A stretch of 64,000 nucleotides of DNA from UBA7330 sp965243485 (lineage in GTDB: Bacteria > Bacteroidota > Bacteroidia > Cytophagales > Cyclobacteriaceae): positions 2,728,001 to 2,792,000 of the forward strand of contig CBDEVP010000001.1 in assembly GCA_965243485.1 (NCBI GenBank), written 5' to 3'. The position numbers and the translations under genes were made by a program. Shown in pieces: positions 8,585-17,786 of the stretch. Position 1 is the first letter of the stretch. The number at the start of each line of letters is the position of its first letter. The notes beneath the pieces are model-generated. The model worked only from the letters and a program-made list of their open reading frames with translations. It did not search any database and had not been told where the DNA came from.

Positions 8585-9403
8585 TCATAAAATTTTAGCA
8601 AGCTGTTTCTCCATTTGTTGTTGCAGTTGATGGGCTTCCTTTCCGGCAGCTTTGTGGAAATCATGCTTATCGGAAGCGTAGATGATGCCACGTGAGGAGT
8701 TGACCAGTAAACCGCATTGTTTATTCATACCAAACTGGCAAACCTGACCGAGGTCACCACCCTGGGCGCCAACACCCGGGATCAGCAGGAAATGTTCCGG
8801 AACGATCGTCCGGACGGTGATGAGCGACTCTACCCTTGTGGCCCCCACGACGTACATCATGTTTTCCGGGCTTCCCCATCGGGCACTTCTTTTCAATACG
8901 ACTTCATAGAGTTTTTCACCTTCCTGCTCCACCATAAGGTCCTGAAAATCAAAATGTCCGGGATTGGAAGTGGCGGCAAGAACGATCGCCCATTTGCCCT
9001 CATGCCGGAGAAAGGGAGTGACCGAGTCTTCACCCATGTATGGAGAAACAGTGACAGCATCCACCTTCATTTCTTCAAAAAAAGCCTTTGCATAAAGATT
9101 GGAAGTATTTCCTATGTCGGCTCTTTTGGCATCAGCAATGGTAAAACAGTCGTTAGGTATGTAGTCAATGGTCTTTTGAAGAGATTCCCATCCTTTTACT
9201 CCCAGCGCTTCATAAAAGGCAAGATTCGGTTTGTAGGCGACTGCATATTCCCGGGTAGCATCTATGATCTGTCTGTTGAATTCAAAGATTGGGTCATCGC
9301 TCTTAAGCAGATGACCGGGAATCTTTTTTAAATCCGTATCCAGACCCACACATAGGAATGATTTCTTTTTCTTGATTTGGCCGAATAGATCCTGACAGTT
9401 CAT
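8585..9403 (-). CDS. pyrF: Orotidine 5'-phosphate decarboxylase
   Basis: This 272-residue enzyme decarboxylates OMP to UMP, the last step of de novo pyrimidine synthesis. The catalytic motif DAKRADIGNT is at residues 91-100 with the essential Lys93. Other family marks are VGLDTDL at the N-terminus, YKPNLAFYEALG, and the phosphate-binding region LIPGVGAQGGDLGQV with NSSRGI. The length fits the longer type of OMP decarboxylase (~270 residues) seen in Bacteroidota and mycobacteria rather than the ~230-residue enterobacterial type. It shares its strand with lolA, ftsK and pyrD, separated from lolA by 51 bp. Confidence 0.95.
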   Translation of the reverse strand: MNCQDLFGQIKKKKSFLCVGLDTDLKKIPGHLLKSDDPIFEFNRQIIDATREYAVAYKPNLAFYEALGVKGWESLQKTIDYIPNDCFTIADAKRADIGNTSNLYAKAFFEEMKVDAVTVSPYMGEDSVTPFLRHEGKWAIVLAATSNPGHFDFQDLMVEQEGEKLYEVVLKRSARWGSPENMMYVVGATRVESLITVRTIVPEHFLLIPGVGAQGGDLGQVCQFGMNKQCGLLVNSSRGIIYASDKHDFHKAAGKEAHQLQQQMEKQLAKIL

Positions 9404-9454
9404 TGGATTGGAATTGAACCGCCAAGTTAATCATTTCACGATTTTGATCGGCTC

Positions 9455-10084
9455 TTATCTGAAGTCTATGACCTCCACGTTGGGATTTTTACTCAGGTTG
9501 AAGGTAAACCTGCTGTTGGGAACGTTATTGAGTCTTTCAAATTTTTCAATGGTATACACATACTGGTTGCCCTTTCGCTCAAACACCGTAAACTTTTGCA
9601 GTTCATCCTGACTGTTGATGATCATCCGGATCTTGTAGTAGCTTTTATCCCTGCTTTCGGGATCGAGGTCAATGATCCTTGCGCCATCTTCTGTAAAACC
9701 CATCAGCACATATTTGAATCCCTCCTGGTAAATATCAAAAATATTGTTGAGTGAAATTTCCTGTTCGTTGGGATCATAAGGAGTGATCGTGACCTCCTTG
9801 ATATCCTTGTTATAATTCCACATGTCTTCTCCGTTGTTAAAGACTTCCTGATCCGCAATTTTCAGGTAATACATGTTGTCCTTCACGATGATCTCCCCTT
9901 TGAGCTTTTCACTTAATCCTACACTCTCATTGATCATCTCCTGAGTAAATTCTGCGGAGAAGGCCTCCATCGATTTGTATTTTGCGCTCATGGCATTTAA
10001 AATGTCGAGCGCTTCAGGATCATATTGACCGAAGACATTGAAGTTGATCATTACGGCTACAGCAAATAACACAATGTGTTTCAT
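9455..10084 (-). CDS. lolA: Outer-membrane lipoprotein carrier protein, LolA-like
   Basis: This 209-residue periplasmic protein has a signal peptide (MKHIVLFAVAVMINFNVFG, cut before or near QYDPEA). The LolA fold is recognisable: a first helix (ALDILNAMSAKYKSMEAFSAEF), then strands such as LKGEIIVKDNMYYLKIADQEVFNNGEDMWNYNK split by loops, and a late helix/strand pair ending FNLSKNPNVEVIDFR. LolA shuttles lipoproteins from the inner-membrane LolCDE complex to the outer membrane. It lies 11 bp downstream of ftsK, a pairing common in this phylum, so the two are probably co-transcribed. Confidence 0.88.
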   Translation of the reverse strand: MKHIVLFAVAVMINFNVFGQYDPEALDILNAMSAKYKSMEAFSAEFTQEMINESVGLSEKLKGEIIVKDNMYYLKIADQEVFNNGEDMWNYNKDIKEVTITPYDPNEQEISLNNIFDIYQEGFKYVLMGFTEDGARIIDLDPESRDKSYYKIRMIINSQDELQKFTVFERKGNQYVYTIEKFERLNNVPNSRFTFNLSKNPNVEVIDFR

Positions 10085-10095
10085 TTCTATTCAGT

Positions 10096-12516
10096 TTAAT
10101 ATTTGTTGTCTATCTCTGACAATAATTGTTCCAAAGAGTATTCGTCCTTGATCAAAACTTCCCTGGCCTTACTTCCCTCGAAGGGTCCGACAATGCCTGC
10201 AGCTTCCAGTTGATCGATCAGTCTTCCGGCTCTATTGTAACCCAATTTAAGCTTTCTTTGGATAAGAGACGTACTTCCCTGCTGATGAAGGACAATTAAT
10301 TTTGCGGCATCATCAAAAAGTGAGTCCCTGTCAGCGAGGTCGACTGCTCCGACTTCGCCATCGTCGTCACCCACATACTCCGGTAATAAATAAGCAGTTT
10401 CATACCCTTTTTGTTCACCGACAAACTCACAAACCCTATCCACCTCAGGTGTATCCACAAATGCACACTGGAGCCTGATGATCTCGGATCCCATCGAAAG
10501 CAACATATCACCCATACCGATCAGCTGGTCTGCGCCACCGGCATCAAGGATGGTCCTTGAGTCAACTTTCGAAGTAACTCTAAAAGAAAGCCTTGCCGGG
10601 AAGTTTGCTTTGATGATACCCGTGATCACGTTGACCGACGGCCGCTGAGTAGCCACGATCAGGTGTATGCCAATGGCACGTGCCAGCTGAGCCAGCCGGG
10701 CGATGGGGGTCTCGATTTCCTTTCCAGCTGTCATCATCAGGTCCGCCAGCTCGTCAATGATCAATACGATGTACGGAAGGTACCGGTGACCTTTCTGAGG
10801 GTTTAGTCTCCTTGAAACAAATTTCCTGTTGTATTCCTTTAAATTTCTGCAGCCGGCTTCCTTCAGCAGGTTATACCTGGTGTCCATCTCAATGCAAAGG
10901 GAGTTGAGCGTATGGACCACTTTTTGCGTATCGGTAATGATGGCTTCGTCACTGTCGGGGAGCTTTGCCAGGAAGTGGTTTTCTATCTTATTAAATAAGG
11001 TCAGTTCCACCTTTTTGGGGTCCACCATCACGAATTTGAGCTGGGAGGGGTGCTTCTTATAGATCAATGAGGCAATGATCATGTTAAGACCAACGGACTT
11101 ACCCTGACCGGTAGCTCCGGCCATCAGTAAGTGTGGCATTTTAGCCAGGTCAGTGACATAAACTTCATTGGAAATGGTCTTCCCAAGAACGATGGGCAGC
11201 TCCTTATCGCTCTTCATAAACTTTTCCGTGGTGATCACTGATTTAATATCTACCATCTCCCTGTTTTTATTCGGCACCTCGATACCGATGGTACCCCGGC
11301 CGGGTATCGGAGCAATGATCCTGATACCTAGGGCTGCCAGACTGAGTGCAATATCGTCTTCCAGGTTTTTGATCTTGGAGATCTTAATGCCAGCATCAGG
11401 TACGATCTCATAAAGGGTCACAGTGGGGCCGATGGTCGCTTTGATACTGGAGATCCCAATCTTGAAATTCACCAGGGTCCGGACAATCTTATCTTTGTTT
11501 TGCTCCAGCTCATCCTTAGTTACCTGGACATCTTTTTTAGGATAGTCGATCAGCAGGTCCGGAGTTGGGTATTTATATCGTGGAAGATCGAGGGTGGGGT
11601 CATAATTTTCGTTAGCAATGGCCCTTGCCTCGTCAACTCTTTCCTCTACCTCCATGTCCAGCTCTTCCTCGGGCTCCTCTTTTTTGGGGGGCTCTACCGA
11701 AAGCTCTAATTCTTCTTTTTCTTCAGGCTTTTTATTGAGATCTTCATCGGTGATTTCCCATTCTTCGGTCAGGTCCTCTTTGGGATTACTTTCCTCCGCC
11801 TCCACTTCCTCCTTCACCTGGGTGAGCAGCGATTCGAGACTTGAGTTTTCAGATCCGGGCTTAAAGGAAAAGTTCTTCAGTTTTTCCCTGCTATTCTGAA
11901 TGAAATTGTTGACAGATGCCAGTTGGGTGATGTTGAAGAAATACATGTTGAACACCACGAAAAGGAATATTAAAAAGAGGATGGTGCCCCAACCCATGAG
12001 GCTTTCGATAATGATGGCCATTTCAAATCCAACGCCTCCACTTAAAAATCCCAGCTCGGAGATGTCATCGGAATTGATCAGAATATAACCCAGGGTGATG
12101 CTCACCCACAATAAATAGAAGAGTGTAAATGAAAAGGATTTGACCAGGGACATAATCCTTGTCTTCCAGATGATGCGATGACCGACAAGAAAAAGAAATG
12201 GCGGAATAAGCAGGGACATGATCCCCCACCACCTGAAGATAAAATAATGTGCGGTAATGGCTCCTATGATGCCAAACCAGTTTTTCACCTGTGCACCGGA
12301 TTCTTTGATATCCGTTTTCGACATGGCTTCCACCACGCTCTGGTCTGCCTTGCCTGCGGTGAGGTAGGAAATGAATGAGACCGCCAGGAAAACCGAGGCA
12401 AGCAACAGAAAAAGGCCGATTGCCAAATGAAATTTCCTGTCATTGAATAGCGAAATGCTGAAGCTGAATGAAGGAGTGTCTTTGGTTTTTTGCCTCTTGT
12501 AGGTGTTTTGTGCCAT
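10096..12516 (-). CDS. ftsK: DNA translocase FtsK/SpoIIIE
   Basis: This 806-residue protein couples chromosome segregation with division. It has four or so N-terminal membrane segments (residues ~30-200), an acidic linker rich in Glu (~220-320), the alpha/beta motor with Walker A GATGQGKS near residue 466 and Walker B IVLIIDELADLM, the RecA-type segment VATQRPSVNVITG, and a C-terminal winged-helix gamma domain (LIQRKLKLGYNRAGRLIDQLE) that reads polar DNA motifs. The linker is short compared with E. coli FtsK (1329 residues), which is normal for Bacteroidota. It lies between pyrD and lolA on the same strand. Confidence 0.96.
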   Translation of the reverse strand: MAQNTYKRQKTKDTPSFSFSISLFNDRKFHLAIGLFLLLASVFLAVSFISYLTAGKADQSVVEAMSKTDIKESGAQVKNWFGIIGAITAHYFIFRWWGIMSLLIPPFLFLVGHRIIWKTRIMSLVKSFSFTLFYLLWVSITLGYILINSDDISELGFLSGGVGFEMAIIIESLMGWGTILFLIFLFVVFNMYFFNITQLASVNNFIQNSREKLKNFSFKPGSENSSLESLLTQVKEEVEAEESNPKEDLTEEWEITDEDLNKKPEEKEELELSVEPPKKEEPEEELDMEVEERVDEARAIANENYDPTLDLPRYKYPTPDLLIDYPKKDVQVTKDELEQNKDKIVRTLVNFKIGISSIKATIGPTVTLYEIVPDAGIKISKIKNLEDDIALSLAALGIRIIAPIPGRGTIGIEVPNKNREMVDIKSVITTEKFMKSDKELPIVLGKTISNEVYVTDLAKMPHLLMAGATGQGKSVGLNMIIASLIYKKHPSQLKFVMVDPKKVELTLFNKIENHFLAKLPDSDEAIITDTQKVVHTLNSLCIEMDTRYNLLKEAGCRNLKEYNRKFVSRRLNPQKGHRYLPYIVLIIDELADLMMTAGKEIETPIARLAQLARAIGIHLIVATQRPSVNVITGIIKANFPARLSFRVTSKVDSRTILDAGGADQLIGMGDMLLSMGSEIIRLQCAFVDTPEVDRVCEFVGEQKGYETAYLLPEYVGDDDGEVGAVDLADRDSLFDDAAKLIVLHQQGSTSLIQRKLKLGYNRAGRLIDQLEAAGIVGPFEGSKAREVLIKDEYSLEQLLSEIDNKY

Positions 12517-12549
12517 GCTGAAAATAAAACGACAAAAGTAATGGAGATT

Positions 12550-13587
12550 TTATCCCCCATCAAGATTTTTCAGGATCGCGCGGTTGATGTTTCGTACGAC
12601 CTCCGGACCTTCATAAACCAGGCCCGTGTATATCTGGACGAGTGTTGCTCCTGCTTTGATTTTTTCCAGTGCTGTTTCCGGTGAATGGATCCCGCCTGCA
12701 GCGATGATGACCAGGTCATTATTTTTCTTTTTGAGGTAACGAATGATTTCTGTTGATCTTTCGAACAAAGGTTTGCCGCTGAGCCCTCCAGCACCGGTTT
12801 TTTCCAGTTTTCTATCCCCGGTCTTTAGTCCGGTCCTTTCAATGGTTGTATTGGTGGCGATGAGTCCATCGATTTTTGTCTGTTTAACGATATCAATGAT
12901 GTCGTCGAGCTGTGAATCGTTCAGGTCAGGGGCGATCTTTAGCAACAAAGGTTTTGGTGCCGGTTTAGTGTGATTCAGCTGCATCAATTCCCCTAACAAT
13001 CTGAGCAGGGGCTCTTTTTCCTGTAATTCCCGTAAGCCGGGGGTATTAGGGCTGCTGACATTCACCACGAAATAGTCTACGTAGGGGTAAAGGGTGTCAA
13101 AACATTTTTTGTAGTCATTGACTGCGGACTCATTCGGTGTGACCTTGTTTTTACCAATGTTGCCTCCCACAATGACTTTTTTAGATCGGTTTTTCAGGTT
13201 TTCGGCCACACGATCCATTCCCTCATTATTAAATCCCATTCTATTGATCAGTGCCCGATCTTTCTTCAACCTGAAGAGCCGGGGTTTGGGATTTCCAGGC
13301 TGAGGCAGGGGTGTGACCGTACCGATTTCGAGGAATCCGAACCCCAGGGCTTCAAACTCCTTTGTAAAGGCTCCGTTTTTATCAAATCCGGCGGCCAGCC
13401 CCACAGGATTTGGGAATGTAAGTCCGAAAACTTTTCGCTCAAGTTTCGGGTCTTTGATGACATATTTGCTCGCAAAAACGGACCTGATCCAAGGGATCTT
13501 AAACAGGACTTTGATCAGGCTGGTCGTGAAATGATGGGCTGTTTCGGCAGGCAGGAGAAAAAGGAGGTGACGGATCAATGCATACAT
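12550..13587 (-). CDS. pyrD: Dihydroorotate dehydrogenase, quinone-type (class 2)
   Basis: This 345-residue enzyme oxidises dihydroorotate to orotate with quinone as acceptor at the inner membrane. Class 2 is shown by the N-terminal membrane-associating helices (MYALIRHLLFLLPAETAHHF) and by the catalytic Ser in NVSSPNTPGLR. FMN-binding features include NPVGLAAGFDKNG, the IIAAGGIHSPE strand and VQIYTGLVYEGP. The start at 13587 is chosen over 13626 because it begins right at the amphipathic helix usual for the family. It begins a same-strand run pyrD-ftsK-lolA-pyrF, so two pyrimidine genes flank two envelope genes. Confidence 0.94.
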   Translation of the reverse strand: MYALIRHLLFLLPAETAHHFTTSLIKVLFKIPWIRSVFASKYVIKDPKLERKVFGLTFPNPVGLAAGFDKNGAFTKEFEALGFGFLEIGTVTPLPQPGNPKPRLFRLKKDRALINRMGFNNEGMDRVAENLKNRSKKVIVGGNIGKNKVTPNESAVNDYKKCFDTLYPYVDYFVVNVSSPNTPGLRELQEKEPLLRLLGELMQLNHTKPAPKPLLLKIAPDLNDSQLDDIIDIVKQTKIDGLIATNTTIERTGLKTGDRKLEKTGAGGLSGKPLFERSTEIIRYLKKKNNDLVIIAAGGIHSPETALEKIKAGATLVQIYTGLVYEGPEVVRNINRAILKNLDGG

Positions 13588-13641
13588 CGTTGCAAAAATA
13601 GGCAGATCATTTATTGTTGTGAACAATATGGGTTCTGATCA

Positions 13642-13660
13642 GCCACGAATGCACGAATAA
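13642..13660 (+). repeat. Dispersed GCCACGAAT repeat copy
   Basis: GCCACGAATGCACGAATAA lies in the gap between the upstream end of pyrD and the YoeB gene. It is related to the elements at 697-716 and 33048-33068. The internal repeat of ACGAAT makes it resemble the short noncoding repeats scattered in many Bacteroidota genomes. Confidence 0.4.
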
Positions 13661-13749
13661 ATTATTTTGTAGCTTAATCCTTAACTCCTGGTGAAGACTA
13701 GCTACATTTTATTCTTTGGTATGGCTGGTGGATTTTTAAACGCAAAAAT

Positions 13750-14007
13750 TCAATCGTAATGGAATCTGCACTTGGCAATGAGGATTTCATCCCCTTTTAC
13801 CTGGTATATCAATCGATGTTCACCATCAATTCTCCTGGACCAGAAACCCTGATACTTGAATTTCAGGGGCTCAGGTTTGCCAATTCCATGAAAAGAATTT
13901 CCCGGGATTTCCTTTATCAGACTATTGATGCGTTTAAGGATCTTTTTATCTGTTTTTTGCCAATAGAGATAATCCTCCCAGGACTCATCGACAAAAGTGA
14001 GTTTCAT
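13750..14007 (-). CDS. yoeB: YoeB-type mRNA interferase toxin
   Basis: This 85-residue toxin is of the RelE/YoeB superfamily and acts as a ribosome-dependent endoribonuclease. The catalytic residues known from E. coli YoeB fall at identical positions: Glu46 (GKPEPLK), Arg65 (DGEHRL), and His83-Tyr84 in the C-terminal RFHYD. The family motif FWSRRIDGEHRLIY is intact, so the toxin should be active. The start codon overlaps the antitoxin stop by 4 bp (ATGA), the usual arrangement. In this family the antitoxin-toxin complex represses its own promoter. Confidence 0.95.
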   Translation of the reverse strand: MKLTFVDESWEDYLYWQKTDKKILKRINSLIKEIPGNSFHGIGKPEPLKFKYQGFWSRRIDGEHRLIYQVKGDEILIAKCRFHYD

Positions 14008-14255
14008 TCCAGCATTTCTTTGTTAAAAGATTCACCGGATCTTAACCTGGTAATTGCACTGTCAAGCCTTTTCTCGTTGATTTTTGAAGATAACTCATGG
14101 CTGGTGGCATTCAGGGAATTATATTCATGCAGCGACATAATGACCACACCATTGTTTTTTCCACGGTTAATGATCAGGGTCTCAAAATCATTGGTTACCC
14201 GGTCAAGATGATCTTTTAGGTTCTTTCTGAAATCGGATAATGTGGTACTAAGCAT
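14004..14255 (-). CDS. yefM: YefM-type antitoxin (Phd/YefM family)
   Basis: This 83-residue antitoxin neutralises the YoeB-like toxin encoded just downstream. The N-terminal Phd/YefM DNA-binding part is clear (TTLSDFRKNLKDHLDRVTN), followed by INRGKNNGVVIMSLHEYNSL and a charged C-terminal toxin-wrapping tail. A short AT-rich stretch upstream (14256-14302), containing GTACATTTACGTGTAC with inverted halves, is a likely autoregulatory operator (GTACA...TGTAC, 14267-14284). Confidence 0.93.
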   Translation of the reverse strand: MLSTTLSDFRKNLKDHLDRVTNDFETLIINRGKNNGVVIMSLHEYNSLNATSHELSSKINEKRLDSAITRLRSGESFNKEMLE

Positions 14256-14266
14256 CTTTTCTTTTT

Positions 14267-14284
14267 ATGTACATTTACGTGTAC
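14267..14284. promoter_or_regulatory. Candidate YefM operator
   Basis: The sequence ATGTACAT...GTGTACA immediately upstream of the antitoxin start holds an inverted repeat with half-sites TGTACA/TGTACA-like (GTAC cores). YefM-YoeB complexes of other bacteria bind TGTACA palindromes next to the antitoxin gene, so this is a plausible autoregulatory site. It is based on position and word only. Confidence 0.5.
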
Positions 14285-14302
14285 AAAAATAGAAAGATTT
14301 TA

Positions 14303-15076
14303 TCAATCCAGCATTTCTTCAAATCTTTTGGTGCCGAATTTGATGTCATCCTCACCGATCTGGTCAAAGGGATTCTCGAGGTGACTCTGGATATTGTCGA
14401 GGCTCACGAGGATAAAGCTGAAGATCACTGGCATCACATAGGCGAGCCCATAGGTATATTCCTGAGCGGCATAAACGAAATAGGGGCCATAAGAGATAGG
14501 AAAGCTATAGATGGAGATCTTGCTGTATGCCCTCAGGGTGATGGGTGTCCTGTATTTGAGGATCACTTTCATGTTTTCGATGGCACCGCCGATCCTTGCC
14601 ATGTACTGATCGATCCTGGACATCTCGGTTCCATGGATGCCCAGGTCCCTGAATTGCTGTAAAAACATGGACAGGTCTGAAAGTTTTCCAGCCATCTTTT
14701 TTTCATTTACCCTGATGGAATGTTCATCTCTGCTGGTGAATAAGATCCTCAGCTGATCAAAGCAGCCGACCATTTGTGCTTTCGCCTGCCTGGTGAAATC
14801 AGGGTTAGCCGGCCTGACCCAGTCCCTGGAGGCGTAATACAGGTTGGTGAGGTGATTCACAAAATCGCCAAGGTTGGATAAGGCAGTTTCCCTTCTGGTG
14901 TAGGCACTGTTGATGGAAAACACGATTGGAAACACAATGGCAACACCAACAATGGTAAGGGGGAAATTTGCAGCAATATGATAATGTTCGCATATGATGG
15001 TAGATCCCAGCGCGAGAGAAGTCACCACGAAAGTGTTGAAGTTGATGATCAGTGAGAGACTTCTCAGTAGATTCAT
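14303..15076 (-). CDS. Bestrophin-like membrane protein
   Basis: This 257-residue protein has paired N-terminal hydrophobic helices (FVVTSLALGSTII, FPLTIVGVAIVFPIVFSIN) and another pair near residues 185-225 (ISYGPYFVYAA, GLAYVMPVIFSFILVSL). The end of the second pair runs into DNIQSHLENPFD, a segment strongly reminiscent of bacterial bestrophin (UPF0187) proteins, which are pentameric anion or cation channels. The family is usually nearer 290-300 residues and the canonical N-terminal part is weak, so 'bestrophin-like' is as far as sequence allows. The gene is single, between the toxin-antitoxin pair and a divergent aminotransferase. Confidence 0.7.
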   Translation of the reverse strand: MNLLRSLSLIINFNTFVVTSLALGSTIICEHYHIAANFPLTIVGVAIVFPIVFSINSAYTRRETALSNLGDFVNHLTNLYYASRDWVRPANPDFTRQAKAQMVGCFDQLRILFTSRDEHSIRVNEKKMAGKLSDLSMFLQQFRDLGIHGTEMSRIDQYMARIGGAIENMKVILKYRTPITLRAYSKISIYSFPISYGPYFVYAAQEYTYGLAYVMPVIFSFILVSLDNIQSHLENPFDQIGEDDIKFGTKRFEEMLD

Positions 15077-15223
15077 AAGTAAAGAAGTGGTGATATGTAC
15101 AATATTAATCCAGTTTTAACAATTACGGAATAACGCAGCAATGAAAGATCCATCGACCTGATCCGCAGGAGTGCCATACTGACAAGCATTGATTATTTTC
15201 GTAATTGAAAAGTCCATCCTCTT

Positions 15224-16072
15224 ATGAAATGCATTTTTAATGACCGGGTCAGAGAGCAATCCGAGGTCAGTTTGCCGATCCATGATATCGCGCTGACCAG
15301 GGGGTACGGAGTATTTGATTTTTTCAGGCTTTCGGGAGGCGTGCCATTGTTTATCGATGATCACCTGGACCGCTTCTACAGGGGAGCTGCGCTGGCAAGA
15401 CTTACCTCTCCTGTTGACAAGGAAACACTTAAGGGACTTTTGTTCGAGATGTTTGAGCTCAACGATCAGCAGGTCTCAGGGATCCGGCTGATCCTGACCG
15501 GGGGCACCGGAAACGGAGCCTACGCCATCGGACAACCCAATCTTATTGTGACGCAGGAACCGATCGTTTTTCCTACGGATGAGATGTTTGCCAGGGGAGT
15601 GAAACTGATTACCCATGAATATCTGAGAGACCTGCCGAAAGTCAAGACCATCAACTACATGACCGGCATCTGGCTGCAACAACAGATCATCGAAAATGGC
15701 GCTTATGATGTACTCTACATCAATAAGGGCGTGGTGCATGAGCTTACACGGAGCAACATTTTTATTGTGAATAGCACGGGTGAGCTGGTCACCCCGGAAG
15801 ACCATGTGCTTCATGGAGTTACCCGGAAACACCTGATCGGAGCCCTTGGTAACGTACAGCAGCGATCAATTACACTGAATGAGTTGGCGGAGGCTAAAGA
15901 AGTTTTCATCACAGGAACCACCAAAAAGGTACTACCGATTCACACGATCGATGAGTGGAAATACAGTTCTGCTGAAGCAGGGTCAAGGACAGGTGAGATC
16001 ATGAAGATTTTTGCAAAGTTGGAAAATGACTATGTGCAGAAAGCATCTTTAGTACGGGAAAAGCGAAACTAA
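15224..16072 (+). CDS. Class IV PLP-dependent aminotransferase
   Basis: This 282-residue protein of the branched-chain/D-amino acid aminotransferase and aminodeoxychorismate lyase fold has TRGYGVFDFFR near the N-terminus, the PLP-binding Lys in LPKVKTINYM, the Glu-bearing HELTRSNIFIV that contacts the pyridine ring, and GVTRKHLI plus FITGTTKKVLPI at the C-terminus. Sequence does not settle whether it is IlvE-, Dat- or PabC-type; the size (~280) suits Dat or PabC. It converges on the peptidase gene with 2 bp between stop codons. Confidence 0.87.
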   Translation: MKCIFNDRVREQSEVSLPIHDIALTRGYGVFDFFRLSGGVPLFIDDHLDRFYRGAALARLTSPVDKETLKGLLFEMFELNDQQVSGIRLILTGGTGNGAYAIGQPNLIVTQEPIVFPTDEMFARGVKLITHEYLRDLPKVKTINYMTGIWLQQQIIENGAYDVLYINKGVVHELTRSNIFIVNSTGELVTPEDHVLHGVTRKHLIGALGNVQQRSITLNELAEAKEVFITGTTKKVLPIHTIDEWKYSSAEAGSRTGEIMKIFAKLENDYVQKASLVREKRN

Positions 16073-16074
16073 TC

Positions 16075-17754
16075 TCAATCCCAGATGATCTTTCTTACCG
16101 GCAGCACATCGATAGCTACATTACTCGTCAATTCAAGGGCTTCTGTTAGCATGGGTGTCTCTGTCGTCCACCGGTCGAAAAATTCCTGAACCTTTTCGTT
16201 GTCTCCGTCTCCCTCAAGGATGAGCATTTCCGACGCGAGCATCTTCACTCCCTGATCGAAGTTTTCAAAGTCAACGGACCATTTTTTGGTTTCAGTATCA
16301 TAAAGGATCCCACCATTCTCAAGCAGGTAATTCAGGGAGATGGCCGCTGCCTTACCATGAGCTTCATCCAGACCAAAACGAATGGATCGAAACAGGCTTC
16401 CAAGGAACGAAACGTAAAATTCTTTGGCTCTAGCAGGATCTTCCACTCCCTCATCCATGAGATATCTCAGTGAATATAATCCAACGATGTCGGCTTTAGC
16501 CTCTTCCAGCGGACTGTAGTTGGGTCCTATCGCGGCATTTACCGCCATGCCTTTATCCGGCCCCACCTTCACCTCCCGCGGGCCGATGGCATGACAGATC
16601 TCGTGCATCAGCACAAATTTGAAAAATCCATCGTCGGAAAGATATTGCAGCTGGGACTCATCGATCAGGATGTTGCTCACGGGCTTGATGATCGCATTGA
16701 AGCGTGCTTCGAACATGTTTTTCCAGAAGGTCTTCTTGGTACCCTTGGTTTTATGCACTTCCGGATCATTGGGCAGGTTGGTGGCCACAGCCTGGTAGCC
16801 GATGCGTCCTTCTCCTTTTCGAATGATGTCGCGAACGACCGTAAAGTTTGCCGTAAGGCCACCCACCACAGACTTGTATTCATCGGGTATGGGCAGGTTT
16901 TCTTCCATCCGCTGCAGATAGCTTTTATAGATCTCAAGTTTTGCACTTTCCTCCTGATCAATGATCTCGACGTAAGCCTCATACTTGGCTTTGATCCCTT
17001 TGATATGGTCCGAATAGGTTTCGAAGGGGCCGAAAACGATATCGAATTTGCTGTTCTCCATGTCGATCCATGCTATATCCGCTTCATAGTAATTGTCCGT
17101 GACCAGTGCATCGGCTTTTAGCCGGAGAAACTTTGAGAAGGATTCGTTGTCCGATAGCTCGGCGACTTCATTGAGTAAAACCACGATCGGATCGATGTAT
17201 TTTTTGTATTCATCATAATATCTGATGGCATCATATCCACCCTGTCCGTCTTTACGGATGACCGTGTAGGGGTACATGAATTCTGTTTTTTCTTCTTCGG
17301 AGAGGGTTGACAGGTAATCATCAAACTGCTCGGTGGTCATACCACGAGGATAGACCTCATCGCCTCCATAGTATTCCTGATTACCAATAAATGTCTCATA
17401 TTCATTCAATAGCTCGAAGGGTCCGCCATTTCGCTGAACGAGGGTAAGCAGGTCCTGTGCGTAAGGATCTTTGATCCCGGAAAGGCTATCGATGAGCTTC
17501 AATCCATATTTGGAGGTCTGCATCCGGTATGCGGTATCGAGGTATTCCGAGGCCAGCACGAGCTTTTTCAGGATCTTTTTGTCCGTTTCGCTGTAACCCC
17601 GGGCATCGAAGGTCATTTCATAAGGCTCATACTGGCTGAGGTATTCCCTGATTTCTTCATGGCTTTTAGCCGGAACCTCATGGCTGGACGGGTTTGGCTG
17701 ACAGGCCAAAAGAGAGATAAGAAATAAGGAAATGTAAGGTCTGAACATGATCAT
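16075..17754 (-). CDS. M49-like metallopeptidase lipoprotein
   Basis: This 559-residue protein begins with a lipoprotein signal (MFRPYISLFLISLLAC, Cys about residue 18). A zinc-peptidase motif HEICHAIGPRE lies near residue 384 and a downstream Glu site near residue 418 (EEAKADIVGLYSL). This HExxH plus EExxAD arrangement is seen in the DPP III/Nudix-hydrolase-3 type M49 relatives, although classical DPP III carries the six-residue HELLGH. The gene is single and convergent with the aminotransferase. It probably trims peptides at the cell envelope; specificity is unknown. Confidence 0.75.
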   Translation of the reverse strand: MIMFRPYISLFLISLLACQPNPSSHEVPAKSHEEIREYLSQYEPYEMTFDARGYSETDKKILKKLVLASEYLDTAYRMQTSKYGLKLIDSLSGIKDPYAQDLLTLVQRNGGPFELLNEYETFIGNQEYYGGDEVYPRGMTTEQFDDYLSTLSEEEKTEFMYPYTVIRKDGQGGYDAIRYYDEYKKYIDPIVVLLNEVAELSDNESFSKFLRLKADALVTDNYYEADIAWIDMENSKFDIVFGPFETYSDHIKGIKAKYEAYVEIIDQEESAKLEIYKSYLQRMEENLPIPDEYKSVVGGLTANFTVVRDIIRKGEGRIGYQAVATNLPNDPEVHKTKGTKKTFWKNMFEARFNAIIKPVSNILIDESQLQYLSDDGFFKFVLMHEICHAIGPREVKVGPDKGMAVNAAIGPNYSPLEEAKADIVGLYSLRYLMDEGVEDPARAKEFYVSFLGSLFRSIRFGLDEAHGKAAAISLNYLLENGGILYDTETKKWSVDFENFDQGVKMLASEMLILEGDGDNEKVQEFFDRWTTETPMLTEALELTSNVAIDVLPVRKIIWD

Positions 17755-17786
17755 CAGGTATTTGAAACCTAAAGATCATGATTTAT

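Noticed and set aside
8717..9331. 204-codon plus-strand frame inside pyrF
   Set aside because: Antisense to an intact OMP decarboxylase with its catalytic motif; a shadow frame.
16591..17121. 176-codon plus-strand frame inside the M49-like gene
   Set aside because: Shadow of the real minus-strand gene, which has a signal and zinc motif.
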